In this document: positions 44,434 to 56,131 of the stretch, one piece after another
How positions within the stretch are numbered: the stretch's first letter is position 1
Layout of the letters: the number at the start of each line of letters is the position of its first letter
NCBI GenBank assembly: GCA_041396045.1
Contig: JAWKZI010000007.1
Location: forward strand, 62,001 to 126,000
Source: SHZI01 sp041396045
GTDB taxonomy: Bacteria > Pseudomonadota > Gammaproteobacteria > Steroidobacterales > GCA-2729495
Reading direction: 5' to 3'
Length of the DNA stretch: 64,000 bases
Translations under genes and position numbers: made by a program
Notes under the pieces: generated by a model
Database searches by the model: none
Seen by the model: the letters and a program-made list of their open reading frames with translations, nothing else
Told to the model about the DNA's origin: nothing

Positions 44434-45434
44434 CAGGATCTGCTGCCATCAGGCCCCGGAACAGCAGACTCGAAGCGCTGGTAAGCCTCAACGATGCGTT
44501 GGACGAGGACGTGACGCACAACGTCGCCGGCCGTGAAATGAGTGAAGCTGACCCCCTCGACGCCTGCAAGTACCTGGACAGCGTGCTTGAGCCCCGAGGT
44601 CTGGTGCTTCGGCAGGTCGATCTGGGTGATATCACCTGTCACAACGGCGCGAGAACCAAAGCCCAGGCGTGTCAGAAACATTTTCATCTGTTCGATCGAG
44701 GTGTTCTGTGCTTCATCGAGAATCACAAAACTTTCGTTGAGGGAGCGGCCACGCATGAAGGCCAGTGGCGCCACTTCGATAATATTGCGTTCGATAAGCC
44801 GTGCGACCCGCTCGACGCCCAGCATTTCGTAGAGCGCATCGTACATAGGGCGCAGATACGGATCGACTTTCTGCGACATGTCACCAGGCAGGAATCCCAG
44901 GCGCTCACCCGCTTCGACGGCTGGACGCACCAGCACGATTCTCTGTACGCGTTCTTCCTCCAGAGCGGCAACGGCGCTGGCCACGGCCAGATAGGTTTTG
45001 CCAGTACCGGCTGGCCCTATCCCGAAACACAGGTCGTGCTCGCGGATGGCTTCCATGTAACGGCGCTGGTTGTTGCCCCGCGGGCGTATGTGCAGGCGTT
45101 TCGCCTTCATCACGACGCCTGGATTTTCCACGTCATTGGTCTCGGATAATTCTGGTGCTTGTTCCATCAGTGATTCCTGCAATGCCAGGTGTACGCGCTG
45201 CCGGTCGACGGCTTCACGGCCGGCGATGATGTATAGATCCTGCAACACCCAGGCAGCCGCCTGAACGCCGGTCGCCGGGCCGTCCAGTTGAAACCGATTG
45301 CCGCGATGCCTGATCTGTATGCCAAGACGTTGCTCAATCTGGCGCAGGTTGTCATCGAATTGCCCGACGAGATTCGCCAGCCTGCTGTTGTCTGCGGGCT
45401 CGAGCAGCAGTTCGTGATTCTCAGCAGCCGGCAA
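44433..45434 (-). CDS. ybeZ: PhoH family ATPase (YbeZ)
   Basis: PhoH-like P-loop protein of 333 residues, a proposed RNA helicase partner of YbeY. Walker A is GPAGTGKTYLA, Walker B is FVILDEAQN, and an N-terminal KH-like region precedes them. It overlaps miaB by 14 bases and ybeY by one, so the three are probably translated from one message. Confidence 0.95.
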   Translation of the reverse strand: MPAAENHELLLEPADNSRLANLVGQFDDNLRQIEQRLGIQIRHRGNRFQLDGPATGVQAAAWVLQDLYIIAGREAVDRQRVHLALQESLMEQAPELSETNDVENPGVVMKAKRLHIRPRGNNQRRYMEAIREHDLCFGIGPAGTGKTYLAVASAVAALEEERVQRIVLVRPAVEAGERLGFLPGDMSQKVDPYLRPMYDALYEMLGVERVARLIERNIIEVAPLAFMRGRSLNESFVILDEAQNTSIEQMKMFLTRLGFGSRAVVTGDITQIDLPKHQTSGLKHAVQVLAGVEGVSFTHFTAGDVVRHVLVQRIVEAYQRFESAVPGPDGSRS

Positions 45435-46749
45435 GGTGGCCCCGCAGGGAGTTTGGCATCGCTTCGGTAATCTCCAGATCGGCGAACTGGCCGATCAAAC
45501 CCGCATCACCATCGAAATTGACCCACCGGTTATTGCTGGTCTTGCCCGCGAGTTGTTCCGGATCCTTGCGCGAATGGCGCTCTACCAGCACACGCTGCAC
45601 CGAACCCACCATGTCCGCGCTGATCTCCCGGGACCGCTTGTTTATACGGTCCTGCAGGACCGCCAGACGCGCCAGCTTCTGCGTATCCGGAACCGGGTCC
45701 GGCAGGGTAGCCGCCGGCGTACCCGGCCGTGCGCTGTAGACGAAGCTGAAGGACTGATCGAAGCCTATGTCTGCGATCAACTGCATGGTTGCTGCAAAGT
45801 CGGCCTCGCTCTCACCCGGAAAGCCCACAATGAAGTCGGTCGTGACACTGATGTCCGGCCGGATTGCGCGGAGCCGGCGGATCTTCTGACGGAATTCCAG
45901 TGCCGTGTAGCCGCGCTTCATCAGCGACAGGATACGATCGGAGCCGCTTTGTACGGGCAGGTGCAGATGATTGGCCAGTTTGGGCTGCGTGGCATAGGCC
46001 TCGATCAGCCGGTCATTGAATTCCCGCGGATGAGACGTCGTGAAGCGGATACGCTCAATGCCATCCACACGCGCAACTTCGGCTATCAATGCGGCCAGAT
46101 CAGCAGTCTCGCCGTCTGGCCCCTGATCGCGGTAGCCGTTTACATTCTGCCCCAGCAGGGTGATTTCCCGAACGTTCTGCCGGGCGAGCTCACGTATTTC
46201 TTCCAGCACACTGCCCATCGGCCGACTGACTTCTTCACCGCGGGTAAACGGCACAACGCAGAAGCTGCAGTATTTGCTGCAACCTTCCATGACCGAAATG
46301 AAGGCCGTCGCGCGCTCGACTTTTGGTGCGGGCAGGTTGTCGAACTTCTCGATTTCCGGGAAGCTGATGTCGACCACCGGACGGCCATGTGCCCGAACTT
46401 CGTCAATGAAATCTGGCAGGCGATGCAGCGTTTGCGGGCCAAACACGAGGTCCACGAAGGGCGCTCGCTTCAGCAGCTCTTCGCCTTCCTGGCTCGCCAC
46501 ACAACCACCAACGCCGATTACCAGGTCCGGCCGCTCGAGCTTTAGCTCCCGTACCCTGCCCAGCCAGGAAAAGACCTTTTCCTGCGCCTTGTCACGCACC
46601 GAACAGGTATTGAGCAGCAGCACATCGGCGTCAGCCGGATTGTCCGTGGGCTCCAGGCCATGCCGGGCACGAAGCACATCGAGCATACGACTGGAGTCGT
46701 ACTCATTCATCTGACACCCGAAGGTCTTTATGTAAACGTGGCCTGACAT
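45421..46749 (-). CDS. miaB: tRNA-2-methylthio-N6-dimethylallyladenosine synthase
   Basis: Radical-SAM methylthiotransferase acting at A37 of tRNAs reading UNN codons, 442 residues. The N-terminal UPF0004 domain has three Cys for the auxiliary cluster (FGCQMNEYDS, NTCSVR, GGCVASQ). The radical-SAM motif is CSKYCSFC. The C-terminal TRAM domain is present. It starts 12 bases after the sat/cysC stop. Confidence 0.96.
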   Translation of the reverse strand: MSGHVYIKTFGCQMNEYDSSRMLDVLRARHGLEPTDNPADADVLLLNTCSVRDKAQEKVFSWLGRVRELKLERPDLVIGVGGCVASQEGEELLKRAPFVDLVFGPQTLHRLPDFIDEVRAHGRPVVDISFPEIEKFDNLPAPKVERATAFISVMEGCSKYCSFCVVPFTRGEEVSRPMGSVLEEIRELARQNVREITLLGQNVNGYRDQGPDGETADLAALIAEVARVDGIERIRFTTSHPREFNDRLIEAYATQPKLANHLHLPVQSGSDRILSLMKRGYTALEFRQKIRRLRAIRPDISVTTDFIVGFPGESEADFAATMQLIADIGFDQSFSFVYSARPGTPAATLPDPVPDTQKLARLAVLQDRINKRSREISADMVGSVQRVLVERHSRKDPEQLAGKTSNNRWVNFDGDAGLIGQFADLEITEAMPNSLRGHLAGC

Positions 46750-46761
46750 GCTCCCGACAGA

Positions 46762-48474
46762 TTACTTGATGAAGCCGAGGCTTTCGAGCTTGACGAGGAT
46801 CCGGTGGGCAACCAGATCCGGAGTGGTGTTTTGTGTATCGATGCGCAGCTCCGGATTCTCGGGAATCTCGTAAGGATCGGAAATACCGGTGAATTCCTTG
46901 ATTATCCCGGCCCGGGCCTTGGCATACAGGCCTTTGCGGTCGCGCGCTTCGCAGACTTCCAGCGGTGTAGACAGGTGAACCTCCACGAATCCACCCACCG
47001 GTTCGATCAACTGGCGGACCTGGCGACGGGCGCTGGCGTACGGCGCAATGGGCGCGCAAATGGCGACGCCACCATTTTTCGTGATTTCCGACGCAACGTA
47101 GCCAATGCGCAGGATGTTCAGGTCCCGATGTTCCCGGGAGAAGCCCAGCTCGCTGGACAAGTTCTTGCGAACCAGGTCGCCATCCAGAAGCGTTATACGC
47201 CGCCCGCCATTTTCCAGAAGTTTGACCACCAGAGCCCGCGCCACCGCCGACTTGCCGGCACCGGACAGTCCGGTAAAGAAGATCGTGAATCCTTGCTGGT
47301 GTCGGGCGGGGTGCGTTCGCCTGAGTTCGGCAACAACCTTGGGGAACGAGAACCATTCCGGAATTTCAAGCCCCTCGTTCAAGCGACGGCGGAACTCCGT
47401 GCCGGAGATGTTGAGGATCTTTTCGCCCTTCTTAGCCTCGTCCGCCGTGACGTACTGCGCGCGGTCCTCTACATAAACCATTTCCCGGAACGGCACCATG
47501 CTGATGTCCAGTTCCTCGGCAAAGTCGCGCATCAACTCCTGCGCGTCGTACGGACCGTAGAACGGCTTGCCCCTGGAGTTCAGTCCGGGACCGGCATGGT
47601 CCCGACCGACGATGAAGTGTGTGCAGCCGTAATTCTTGCGAATGATCGCGTGCCACAGCGCCTCACGCGGGCCTGCCATGCGCATGGCAAGGTTCAGCAG
47701 CGAGAGCGCCGTGGTCTGTTCAGGATACTGCTCCAGGACATGCTCGTAGCAGCGCACACGCGTGTAGTGATCCACGTCACCGGGCTTCGTCAGGCCAACA
47801 ACCGGATGAATCAGCAGATTCGCCTCGACTTCGCGCGCCGCCCTGAATGTCAGTTCCTGGTGGGCACGATGCAGGGGATTGCGCGTCTGGAACGCAACCA
47901 CCTTGCGCCAGCCGAGTTTCCGGAACTGCGCACGAAGTTCTGCCGGTGAATGACGCCATCCACGAAAATCGTAGTGAACTGGCGGCTCAACTCCACGCAC
48001 GACGCCGCCGATGTAGACCGGCCCCGCAATGTTGTGCAAATAGCTTACGGATGGATGTTCAAGGTCATCCTCGCCAAAAACGGCCTGTGCCTCCCGGGCC
48101 TTGTCCGGCGTCCAGATGTCAGAGATTGTCAGGGTGGCGATCAGGAGGCCTTCCTGGTCGCGCAGTGCAATGCTTTCGCCGACCTGCACACTGTCGGCAA
48201 AGCCCTGGCTCACGTCGAGCGTGACTGGTATCGGCCAGAGTATTCCGGAGCTCAGGCGCATGTTGTGCACCACGCCATCGTAGTCCGCCTTGCCCAGGAA
48301 CCCGGTCAGCGGTGAAAACGCACCATTCAGGATCAGGTCTAGATCGCAAAGCTGCCGATCGCTGAGATCCCAGGACTTGTAGTTCCGGGCTTTTTGCTTC
48401 TCGCTCTCGGCAGCCGGCTTGCCCAGATAAAGCTCTTTGAGTTCGCCGCCATGTGGTGCCTTGAACGCGCCCAT
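46762..48474 (-). CDS. Bifunctional sulfate adenylyltransferase/adenylylsulfate kinase
   Basis: Fused enzyme of 570 residues making APS and then PAPS from sulfate. The N-terminal ATP sulfurylase part (to about 385) has FQTRNPLHRAHQE and GRDHAGPG. The C-terminal kinase part (from about 395) has the P-loop GLSGAGKS and the DGDLVRKNL segment. This Sat-CysC type replaces the separate CysD/CysN/CysC of E. coli. ATG 48474 is chosen because AGGAG lies 9 bases ahead; a GTG 6 bases earlier is too close to it. It sits unusually close to miaB. Confidence 0.94.
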   Translation of the reverse strand: MGAFKAPHGGELKELYLGKPAAESEKQKARNYKSWDLSDRQLCDLDLILNGAFSPLTGFLGKADYDGVVHNMRLSSGILWPIPVTLDVSQGFADSVQVGESIALRDQEGLLIATLTISDIWTPDKAREAQAVFGEDDLEHPSVSYLHNIAGPVYIGGVVRGVEPPVHYDFRGWRHSPAELRAQFRKLGWRKVVAFQTRNPLHRAHQELTFRAAREVEANLLIHPVVGLTKPGDVDHYTRVRCYEHVLEQYPEQTTALSLLNLAMRMAGPREALWHAIIRKNYGCTHFIVGRDHAGPGLNSRGKPFYGPYDAQELMRDFAEELDISMVPFREMVYVEDRAQYVTADEAKKGEKILNISGTEFRRRLNEGLEIPEWFSFPKVVAELRRTHPARHQQGFTIFFTGLSGAGKSAVARALVVKLLENGGRRITLLDGDLVRKNLSSELGFSREHRDLNILRIGYVASEITKNGGVAICAPIAPYASARRQVRQLIEPVGGFVEVHLSTPLEVCEARDRKGLYAKARAGIIKEFTGISDPYEIPENPELRIDTQNTTPDLVAHRILVKLESLGFIK

Positions 48475-48522
48475 CGTCACTTGCTCCTGCTGGTCGGGTT
48501 GTTATATCGGATATGGGGTGCG

Positions 48523-48557
48523 GAAAAAAAATCGGCGCACTCAAAGGTGCGCCGATT
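48523..48557 (-). terminator. Rho-independent terminator of ssb
   Basis: On the minus strand an 11-base stem (AATCGGCGCAC with GTGCGCCGATT) and 6-base loop end in a seven-T tract, 30 bases past the ssb stop. It isolates ssb from sat/cysC. Confidence 0.9.
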
Positions 48558-48586
48558 TGCAGGCTGGAGCTTGTCAGCTCAGAAAC

Positions 48587-49120
48587 TCAGAAGGGTATAT
48601 CGTCGTCAAAATCTGCAGATTCCGCAGCAGCACTACCCGCTCCGCCTCCGGCTGACCCGGATCCGCCTGATCCTGACCCACCTGATCTGGCAGCGCCAGA
48701 CGCGGGCCTGGAGCCCCGGGAGCCGCGGCCACTGCGAGCATCGGTATCGTCACCATCCGGTGCCATGCCACCGCTGGAGCCAGAACCTCTGGAGTCCAGC
48801 ATCTGCATCTGATCCGCGATGATCTCGGTGCTATAGCGATCGTTGCCGTCCTTGTCCTGCCACTTGCGGGTGCGCAGCCGGCCCTCGATATAGACCTTGG
48901 AGCCCTTCTTCAGATACTCCGCGCAAATCTCGGCCAGGCGGTCGAATGATGCGATGCGGTGCCACTCGGTTCGCTCCTGCGCTTCGCCGGTTTCCCGATC
49001 CTTGAAGCGCTCGCTGGTGGCAATGGAAAAGTTGGTTGCTGCCTTGCCGCTAGGCATATAGCGAGTCTCGGGATCCCGCCCCAGATTGCCGATCAGGATG
49101 ACTTTATTTATACCGCTCAT
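48587..49120 (-). CDS. ssb: Single-stranded DNA-binding protein
   Basis: OB-fold protein of 177 residues that coats single-stranded DNA. The N-terminal core is INKVILIGNLGRDPETR. A Gly/Ser-rich linker (about 112-168) leads to the C-terminal acidic tip DFDDDIPF that recruits repair and replication proteins. Divergent from uvrA, the standard gammaproteobacterial ssb-uvrA pairing. A TAGAAT box lies 9 bases before the ATG, with no Shine-Dalgarno sequence. Confidence 0.97.
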   Translation of the reverse strand: MSGINKVILIGNLGRDPETRYMPSGKAATNFSIATSERFKDRETGEAQERTEWHRIASFDRLAEICAEYLKKGSKVYIEGRLRTRKWQDKDGNDRYSTEIIADQMQMLDSRGSGSSGGMAPDGDDTDARSGRGSRGSRPASGAARSGGSGSGGSGSAGGGAGSAAAESADFDDDIPF

Positions 49121-49129
49121 AGGGTGGCC

Positions 49130-49135
49130 ATTCTA
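49130..49135 (-). promoter_or_regulatory. -10 box of ssb
   Basis: Minus-strand TAGAAT, 9 bases before the ssb ATG; -35 box not evident. Confidence 0.4.
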
Positions 49136-49223
49136 AGGCTCTGCGGTCCAAAAGCCACTCGAATTTCTGATCTTATCCTGGTGCAACAGCCTGCCAGCGG
49201 TGGTCATCCGGACATTGCAGCCT

Positions 49224-49252
49224 TTGGCCGCGGATCTTCCGGAACGTATAGT
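49224..49252 (+). promoter_or_regulatory. Promoter of uvrA
   Basis: TTGGCC (49224-49229), 17-base spacer, TATAGT (49247-49252). The predicted leader is about 38 bases. No LexA-type CTGT-N8-ACAG palindrome is seen in the 176-base ssb/uvrA gap. Confidence 0.5.
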
Positions 49253-49296
49253 GGGAGGTTCCGTCAGCATCGCTCATCGCCACGCATATCGAAGCC

Positions 49297-52125
<2,829 letters not shown>

Positions 52126-52204
52126 GGTTCCGGCAGCCTGACCCCGTGTCCGTACGCAGCAAACACTCGTCGTGGCCGAATTCTATCGGCTACACTTCCG
52201 GCTC

Positions 52205-53236
52205 ATGAACAAACCGGCACGAACGCCGACCTCTACCTGCCGTGCCGTAAGCCAGCTGACCGCACTGGTTGGCGGAAGTCCTCTAGTAGAAATCTGCTAC
52301 GCCTTCAACGGCAAGCGCCGACGCATCTACGCCAAATACGAATCCATGAACATGACCGGCAGCGTCAAGGATCGCATGGCGCTGCACATTCTCAAGCGGG
52401 CGGCTGAGCGCGGCGAGCTGCAGCCTGGTTCGATAATCGTCGAGGCATCCAGTGGCAATACCGGTATTTCCTTCGCAGCCATTGGCCGGGCACTGGGCCA
52501 CCGTGTCCGGATCTACATGCCGGACTGGATGAGTCTGGAACGTACACAACTGATGCGCGGACTGGGCACCGATGTGGTCCCGGTGTCAAAGGCACAGGGA
52601 GGGTTCGTCGGATCCATCAGGATGACCGAGGAGTACGCGGCCGAAAATCCACGTGCCTACCTGCCCCGCCAGTTCGCCAATGCCGACAATGTCGAGGCTC
52701 ACGAGCTGACGACCGGGCCGGAAATTGTGGCCCAGCTGAAGCAGCTCGGCCGGGTAGCCGATGCCTTCGTCGCAGGTGTCGGAACTGGCGGCACTGTGAT
52801 GGGTGTCGGCCGCGCCTTGCGCAGCACCGGGCTACAGGTCCGGGTGCATCCACTGGAACCGGCGAACTCACCAACGCTGCGCACGGGTAAAAAGGATGGC
52901 AGCCACCGGATCCAGGGCATCAGCGACGAATTCATCCCGGAAATCGTCAAGCTGGATCAGCTCGATCCGGTCGTGGATGTGTGGGATGGCGATGCGATCC
53001 TGATGGCCCAGGCCCTCGGCCACCGCCTCGGGCTTGCAGTTGGCATATCGTCGGGTGCAAATGTGATAGGAGCAATGAAGCTCGTTGAGGAGCTTGGTCC
53101 GGAAGCAGTAGTGGTCACTGTGCTGCCGGACTCCAGCAAGAAGTATCTTTCGACCGCCCTGCCACAGGCTGAACCACCGCAGGAGGACTACCTCACGCCG
53201 CTCGTACAGCTGCAGTCTTTTATCGGCGTCCGGTAG
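52205..53236 (+). CDS. PLP-dependent cysteine synthase family protein
   Basis: Fold-type II PLP enzyme of 343 residues resembling O-acetylserine sulfhydrylase (CysK/CysM). The PLP lysine is in MTGSVKDRMA, the substrate loop is ASSGNTGISF, and the phosphate loop is GVGTGGTVMG. The MPDWMSLER segment differs from the MPETMS of CysK, and the C-terminal part is longer, so the exact substrate is open. ATG 52205 follows a TACACT box by 8 bases and lacks a Shine-Dalgarno sequence. Two bases separate it from the next gene, so it likely leads a small operon. Confidence 0.87.
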   Translation: MNKPARTPTSTCRAVSQLTALVGGSPLVEICYAFNGKRRRIYAKYESMNMTGSVKDRMALHILKRAAERGELQPGSIIVEASSGNTGISFAAIGRALGHRVRIYMPDWMSLERTQLMRGLGTDVVPVSKAQGGFVGSIRMTEEYAAENPRAYLPRQFANADNVEAHELTTGPEIVAQLKQLGRVADAFVAGVGTGGTVMGVGRALRSTGLQVRVHPLEPANSPTLRTGKKDGSHRIQGISDEFIPEIVKLDQLDPVVDVWDGDAILMAQALGHRLGLAVGISSGANVIGAMKLVEELGPEAVVVTVLPDSSKKYLSTALPQAEPPQEDYLTPLVQLQSFIGVR

Positions 53237-53238
53237 CA

Positions 53239-54108
53239 ATGGGGCCAATCCGCTTCATCTTTCCGGCCTTTGTCCTGGCGATGTGGGTGATCTGCGGCAT
53301 TGGCCTGACACAAGGCACGTGGACCGGAATTCACTGGGCCATGCTGGCAGTCGCACATGTGAGCTGTGCAGTCATATTTCGCAACTTCGTCTTCGTTTTT
53401 TCCTACGGCTACGGCATCAGCATGATGCTTCTGAACCTCATGATCATGGTCTGGCGCCCCGTACCCGCAGCGCTCATCGTTGGTGGATTGGGTTTGGCCT
53501 ACGGTATCCGTCTGACCTGGTTCGTCCATGCCCGTCACCACAGCGGCGTCTACGACGCGGCCAGGCGGCGGGTTGAGCACACCAAGGCCGACACCAGTGC
53601 CGACGTCCCGCTGCCTCTGCGCCTCTTCATGTGGATCAGCTGTGGCTGGTTGATGACCTTCGTGGCCATGCCAACATGGGTAGCAGCAAACACCATGGGC
53701 AACCTGTCGCGTGGAACCCTGGCCGGTGCCAGCCTGATGCTTGCCGGATTGCTTCTGGAGACGATTGCGGACAGGCAGAAGCAACGTGCGAAGGCCGTGA
53801 ACCCGGATCAGGTCGTTGTGCATGGCCTCTATTCACGGGTGAGACACCCCAACTATCTGGGCGAGATCATTTTCCAGACTGGTCTGCTGGTCGTCGTGCC
53901 CGCGACTTTGACCGCAGGAGGGGTGGCAGATGCCGGAGTTACGAAAAGCTGGGCCATGGTTGCCGGTCTGCTTGGGCCGCTATACATCGTGATCCTGATG
54001 TACTTTGCGGCACGCGACCAAGACCGCCGGCAAGCCGAACGCTACGGTCAGGATCCTGCGTTCCGCACCTGGCGACAACAGAGTTCAATGCTGCTGCCCG
54101 GGTTGTAG
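53239..54108 (+). CDS. DUF1295/isoprenylcysteine methyltransferase-like membrane protein
   Basis: Integral membrane protein of 289 residues with six or more hydrophobic segments. The C-terminal signature HGLYSRVRHPNYLGEIIF is that of the steroid 5-alpha-reductase C-terminal/DUF1295 and isoprenylcysteine methyltransferase group, where the RHPNY region helps bind S-adenosylmethionine or NADPH. Substrate unknown; a lipid or isoprenoid is plausible. It starts 2 bases after the cysteine synthase-like stop. Confidence 0.85.
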   Translation: MGPIRFIFPAFVLAMWVICGIGLTQGTWTGIHWAMLAVAHVSCAVIFRNFVFVFSYGYGISMMLLNLMIMVWRPVPAALIVGGLGLAYGIRLTWFVHARHHSGVYDAARRRVEHTKADTSADVPLPLRLFMWISCGWLMTFVAMPTWVAANTMGNLSRGTLAGASLMLAGLLLETIADRQKQRAKAVNPDQVVVHGLYSRVRHPNYLGEIIFQTGLLVVVPATLTAGGVADAGVTKSWAMVAGLLGPLYIVILMYFAARDQDRRQAERYGQDPAFRTWRQQSSMLLPGL

Positions 54109-54112
54109 GCCA

Positions 54113-55078
54113 GTGATTGTCAGTTGCATCGCCTACCGTGAAGGCAAGAGCCTGGGTGACATTCACATCGATAGCATCAGCGAACTGCTACAGGCGCCCG
54201 GAACCTTTATATGGATGGGCCTGCATGAACCGGACACCCAGCTCCTGCGCAAGGTTCAGGAGGAATTCTCCCTCCACGATCTGGCCATCGAAGATGCGCT
54301 GCATGCCCACCAGCGCCCCAAAATCGAGGCCTATGCCAACTCACTGTTCATCGTGGTCGAAGCCGCTCGACTTGCAAATGACGAAGTCTGCTTCGGTGAA
54401 ACCCATGTGTTCATCGGCCAGGGCTTCATCATCACGATTCGCCATGGATCTTCGGTCAGCTACGCTCCGGTTCGCCAGAAGTGCGAGGCTTCACCAGGCC
54501 GACTCCGCCTGGGTCCTGGTTATGCGCTGTACTCGGTCCTTGACTTCGTGGTTGACAACTATCAGCCGGTAGCCGAACGGTTGCAGGCACGGTTTCAGGA
54601 ACTCGAACAGGAGATGTTCGACAAATCCTTCGATCGTGACTCGATCAGTCGGCTATACCGGCTGAAAGGCGAGCTGATAAAACTTCGCGATGCGGTCGGC
54701 CCCATCAACGAAATCAGCAATCAACTGATTCGCTTTCATGAAGACATTGTCCGCAAGGAGCTCCGACCCTATTTCCGCGATGTTGAGGATCACGTTACGC
54801 GCATCACGAAAGCCATCGACAATACCCGGGAAATGCTGACCACGGCCATTCAGGTCAATCTGGCGCTGGTCACCGTCGGGCAGAATGAGGTTGTGAAACG
54901 CCTCGCCGGCTGGGGTGCGATCCTTGCGATACCTACCGTTGTTTTCAGCATGTATGGAATGAACTTTGGTCACATGCCGGAACTGCACCTGCGGTATGGC
55001 TATCCACTGGTCGTGGGCCTGACTGTCGCGGCGTGCGTCTTGCTTCACCGCCGACTGGTGCGTGCCGGCTGGATCTAG
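54113..55078 (+). CDS. CorA family magnesium/divalent metal transporter
   Basis: CorA-like channel subunit of 321 residues. A large N-terminal cytoplasmic domain with a long helix leads to two C-terminal transmembrane helices, with the selectivity motif YGMNFGHMPEL between them. Transport direction and metal cannot be read from sequence; ZntB and CorA share the GMN motif. GTG 54113, 4 bases after the previous stop, is chosen; the frame is open 36 codons further but lies inside that gene. Convergent with trpS, overlapping it by 4 bases. Confidence 0.88.
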   Translation: MIVSCIAYREGKSLGDIHIDSISELLQAPGTFIWMGLHEPDTQLLRKVQEEFSLHDLAIEDALHAHQRPKIEAYANSLFIVVEAARLANDEVCFGETHVFIGQGFIITIRHGSSVSYAPVRQKCEASPGRLRLGPGYALYSVLDFVVDNYQPVAERLQARFQELEQEMFDKSFDRDSISRLYRLKGELIKLRDAVGPINEISNQLIRFHEDIVRKELRPYFRDVEDHVTRITKAIDNTREMLTTAIQVNLALVTVGQNEVVKRLAGWGAILAIPTVVFSMYGMNFGHMPELHLRYGYPLVVGLTVAACVLLHRRLVRAGWI

Positions 55079-56082
55079 CCAGCGATTGGGCGAATGCCGA
55101 CGGCGTGCCGGATCTTCCGGATAAACGGACGTGCCACGTTCCGGGCGCGCTCCGCACCAGCTTTGAGAGCCTGCTCGACGTGGTCCGGATTGGCGATCAG
55201 TCGTTCGTATTCAATGCGGGCGGGTGTCAGGTGAGCGTCGAGAAAGGTGTACAACTCCTGTTTCAGATCACCCCATCCGGCACCATCGGCGTGACGTTGG
55301 GCATAATTGGCCGCTTCTGCTGCGGTAGCAAATGCCTGATAGATTTCAAACAGCGTTGAACCAGCTGTTTCCTTGGGCACGCCGGGCTCCAGCGAATTGG
55401 TCTTGATACGCATGATCAGCTTGCGCAACTTGCTGGAAGACACAAAAAGCGGGATGGCATTCCCGTAGCTCTTGCTCATCTTGCGACCGTCCAGTCCGGT
55501 GAGCGTTGCTGTAGTGGCGTCGATCGCTGCCTCTGGAATCACAAAGTGCTCGCCATAGATGTGATTGAAACGTTGGGCAATGTCCCGGGCCATTTCCACA
55601 TGCTGCTTCTGGTCGCGGCCTACAGGCACCCGGTGCGCCTTGAACATCAGGATGTCTGCAGCCATCAGGATCGGATAGGAAAACAGCCCCATCGTGACCC
55701 CTTTGTCGGGGTCAGCATTGCCCGCTTCCTCGTTGGACTGCACCGCAGCCTTGTAGGCATGCGCCCGATTCATCAATCCCTTGGCGGTTACGGTGGTCAG
55801 GATCCACGTCAGCTCGGGAATTTCCGGTATGTCGGACTGTCGATAGAAAGCCGAACGTTCGGTGTCCAGCCCCAGGGCCAGCCACGCCGCCGCCACTTCC
55901 AGACTCGACTGACGCAGTATTGCCGGATCCTGGTTCTTGACGAGCGCATGGTAATCAGCCAGAAAATAGAACGATTGAACATCAGCCCGCTGGCTGGCGG
56001 CGATTGCCGGTCGAATTGCACCCACATAGTTGCCCAGATGGGGTGTGCCAGTAGTCGTAATGCCGGTCAGGTGCGTTTCCAT
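55075..56082 (-). CDS. trpS: Tryptophanyl-tRNA synthetase
   Basis: Class Ic synthetase of 335 residues. The HIGH-like motif is TTGTPHLGNYVGA and KMSKS is intact in GRKMSKSYGN. The ITTTGTPHLGN start places it in the TrpRS type common in proteobacteria other than enterics. ATG 56082 has TATAAA 11 bases upstream and no clear Shine-Dalgarno sequence. Confidence 0.95.
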   Translation of the reverse strand: METHLTGITTTGTPHLGNYVGAIRPAIAASQRADVQSFYFLADYHALVKNQDPAILRQSSLEVAAAWLALGLDTERSAFYRQSDIPEIPELTWILTTVTAKGLMNRAHAYKAAVQSNEEAGNADPDKGVTMGLFSYPILMAADILMFKAHRVPVGRDQKQHVEMARDIAQRFNHIYGEHFVIPEAAIDATTATLTGLDGRKMSKSYGNAIPLFVSSSKLRKLIMRIKTNSLEPGVPKETAGSTLFEIYQAFATAAEAANYAQRHADGAGWGDLKQELYTFLDAHLTPARIEYERLIANPDHVEQALKAGAERARNVARPFIRKIRHAVGIRPIAG

Positions 56083-56131
56083 AACAGCTGTAGTTTATAT
56101 TGAGACTCTCGATTCTGCGGAAAACATCCCA

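Noticed and set aside
49121..49296. LexA (SOS) box between ssb and uvrA
   Set aside because: No CTGT-N8-ACAG palindrome or close variant was found in the gap on either strand.
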